Assembly: GCA_943704495.1 (NCBI GenBank)
Contig: CALSCR010000343.1
Location: 1-23,440 of the forward strand
Origin: Pigoraptor chileana
Lineage: Eukaryota > Opisthokonta > Filasterea
Direction of reading: 5' to 3'
DNA: 23,440 nucleotides
Each line of letters opens with the position of its first letter. Position 1 is the stretch's first letter. The notes under the pieces were generated by a model that did no database searches, was not told the DNA's origin, and saw only the letters and a list, made by a program, of their open reading frames with translations. Position numbers and translations under genes: made by a program. Positions 22,029 through 23,440 of this stretch are shown piece by piece.

Positions 22029-23307
22029 GTCCGCGAATATTGACGATATGCTGACGATATGACGACTCGGATATGACTATATGGCGATAACGCCAGCCCC
22101 GTCTGGGGACTATGCGGGCAGTGCCGTATCGACCTAACTGTAACGGCTGCACTTATCACACAGTGCGCCTCTCTTTCCAGGCATCCGTGTGTCATCCTGT
22201 GCCAGCAGAAAATCGAACCGTTAAACCTTTTTTTGGTTCTTCATCAGACTGATTGCGTTGTGAGTTAATCTGTTTGGAAAAATAATTTTATACCGTTTCT
22301 TTTGTCACCGTTGCAATGGACAAAAATCCATGAATATATGGCGTGACGTGACCTTAAGTTTCATCACACTCAGTCTGTGGTTAACTGTCAGAACGAGTTT
22401 GGGGAAAATAGAATGTTATGGCAAAGACAATTCTTGCTCAGTCCATAGAGCCTAATCTGCAAGGACGAACAATAAGCAATAAAGGGTTCCCGTAAATATA
22501 ATAATGAGAACCCTTGCTGTTAGTACAAAAAAAATTGAGCTGGGTCGACGGACTGGTGAGACACAAGTCAGACGATCAGCGCCATGATGCGGCAACGGAC
22601 TCGACTTCAGCCAGAGAGCAAGTTAAACTCGCCCCCTCTCCGGTAAACATTACGCAAATTACAATGTGCGATTGAATATCGCAACCGACTAATAAAATCG
22701 AGTCCACGATTGAGACCAATCGCGACAGAAACGGCGCCCCCATTTGTTTAGTGCGAGTAAAAAAAAGCGTAAGGGGAGCGGTTAACCCTAACCCATGATA
22801 ATTGGGACTACGGCTGAGAGCCGACATAGTGACACTGCATTTTATGAGAGAGTCATGCGCCCAACTGCCATCACGCGGAGTATGCGGACGGGTGCTTACG
22901 GTCAAAAGTGATTGTAGGGTTATCAATGCACTCCAGTATAACAGCAACCGGTACAATGATCGGAATGCCGTCCCAGATAGTCTCATCAGCCCAACACTGG
23001 GCCAGGCAAAGGACTTCACCCACTCAAAAACGAATTTCAATATCAAGAGCACGTGGTCCCAGTGCAGGCACGCGACGTTGACGGCGCTGCAAGAGTGGAG
23101 CAGTACGTGCTGCTCTTGACCTACATATGCAGCAACCCAGCACCCCCCACCCCCCCTTCTCATTAATAACAACGCCGGTGACATATCATAATCAAGTTTG
23201 AGACAGCAAGATAAATTGGAGAGCGCTGGTAGTCAAGCACTGACACCAGTGGCGACGGAAGCACATAACCGTCATGGCTTGTAAGAAATAAACTGATATA
23301 TGACCCA
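22029..23307. other. Subtelomeric region without recognised gene
   Basis: About 1.28 kb between the last stop codon and the telomere. The 3' UTR of the receptor kinase presumably occupies the left part. Overlapping antisense open frames (202 codons on the - strand, 22576-23184; about 88 from the first ATG on the + strand, near 22840-23119) show no domain I can name and cannot both be real. A 12-base inverted telomere-like word, TAACCCTAACCC, lies at 22783-22794. No tandem satellite or transposon ends are evident. Confidence 0.6.
22478..22515 (+). terminator. Candidate polyadenylation signal with adjoining hairpin
   Basis: AATAAA at 22478-22483 lies 450 bases after the receptor stop codon. 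It overlaps a perfect inverted repeat, AAGGGTTC 22482-22489 with GAACCCTT 22508-22515, around an 18-base AT-rich loop. It is a plausible 3' end for the receptor mRNA, but a nearer unrecognised signal could be used instead. Confidence 0.4.
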
Positions 23308-23440
23308 GGTTAGGGTTAGGTTAGGGTTAGGGTTAGGGTTAGGGTTAGGGTTAGGGTTAGGGTTAGGTTAGGGTTAGGGTTAGGGTTAGGGTTAGGGTTA
23401 GGGTTAGGGTTAGGGTTAGGGTTAGGGTTAGGGTTAGGGT
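23308..23440 (+). repeat. Telomeric (TTAGGG)n array, chromosome end
   Basis: About 22 copies of TTAGGG run to the last base with the G-rich strand 5' to 3' toward the end, as expected for a right-hand telomere. Two units are shortened to TTAGG, at 23316-23320 and 23363-23367, 47 bases apart. The change from unique sequence is abrupt at about 23308. The true array is probably longer than the sequenced part. Confidence 0.97.

Noticed and set aside
22576-23184. 202-codon ORF on the - strand next to the telomere, with an antisense + strand ORF ending at 23119
   Set aside because: Neither translation shows a domain or motif I recognise. They overlap head-on, no splice or promoter signs support one over the other, and composition is like the surrounding subtelomeric sequence.

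Overview
The window is the right-hand end of a linear eukaryotic chromosome. It closes with about 133 bases of TTAGGG repeat running out to the last base, and its genes are cut by many short spliceosomal introns (mostly about 100 to 250 nt, GT-AG, with a few GC-AG). The gene set is a STE11-type MAP3K with ankyrin sequence, an ESCRT-III CHMP2A, an animal-type aspartate dehydrogenase, RFWD3, and a TKL receptor kinase. With TTAGGG telomeres this suggests a unicellular eukaryote, perhaps on the amoebozoan/apusomonad/opisthokont side of the tree. I cannot name the species. All exon models were built by hand from reading frame, splice-site phase and remembered family sequences.

Layout: 1-246 is a (GT)n tract and intron. 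247-4658 (+) is the 3' part of an ankyrin-MAP3K gene, ten exons visible. 4659-5692 is intergenic with a possible TATA box. 5693-7367 (+) is CHMP2A/VPS2, six exons, 222 aa. 7368-7763 is intergenic and rich in small inverted repeats. 7764-8549 (+) is a single-exon secreted Cys-rich protein. 8748-10557 (-) is ASPDH, six exons, 283 aa. 10558-11067 is a divergent promoter region. 11068-15102 (+) is RFWD3, about twelve exons. 15103-16123 is intergenic with a cluster of perfect stem-loops. 16124-22028 (+) is a 17-exon, about 1203-aa receptor. 22029-23307 is subtelomeric, and 23308-23440 is the telomere.

The most striking gene is the last one before the telomere. A signal peptide leads into a complete CD73/5'-nucleotidase-like ectodomain in which every metal-binding and catalytic position I can align has been replaced, while the C-terminal nucleoside-binding region is well kept. 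A Cys-rich stalk, one transmembrane helix and an intracellular TKL kinase follow. This reads as a pseudoenzyme turned receptor, possibly a purine sensor. A 15-nt microexon in this gene carries the kinase catalytic-loop Asn, so frame-preserving skipping could switch the kinase off. The other genes are housekeeping or signalling genes with no evident pathway in common.
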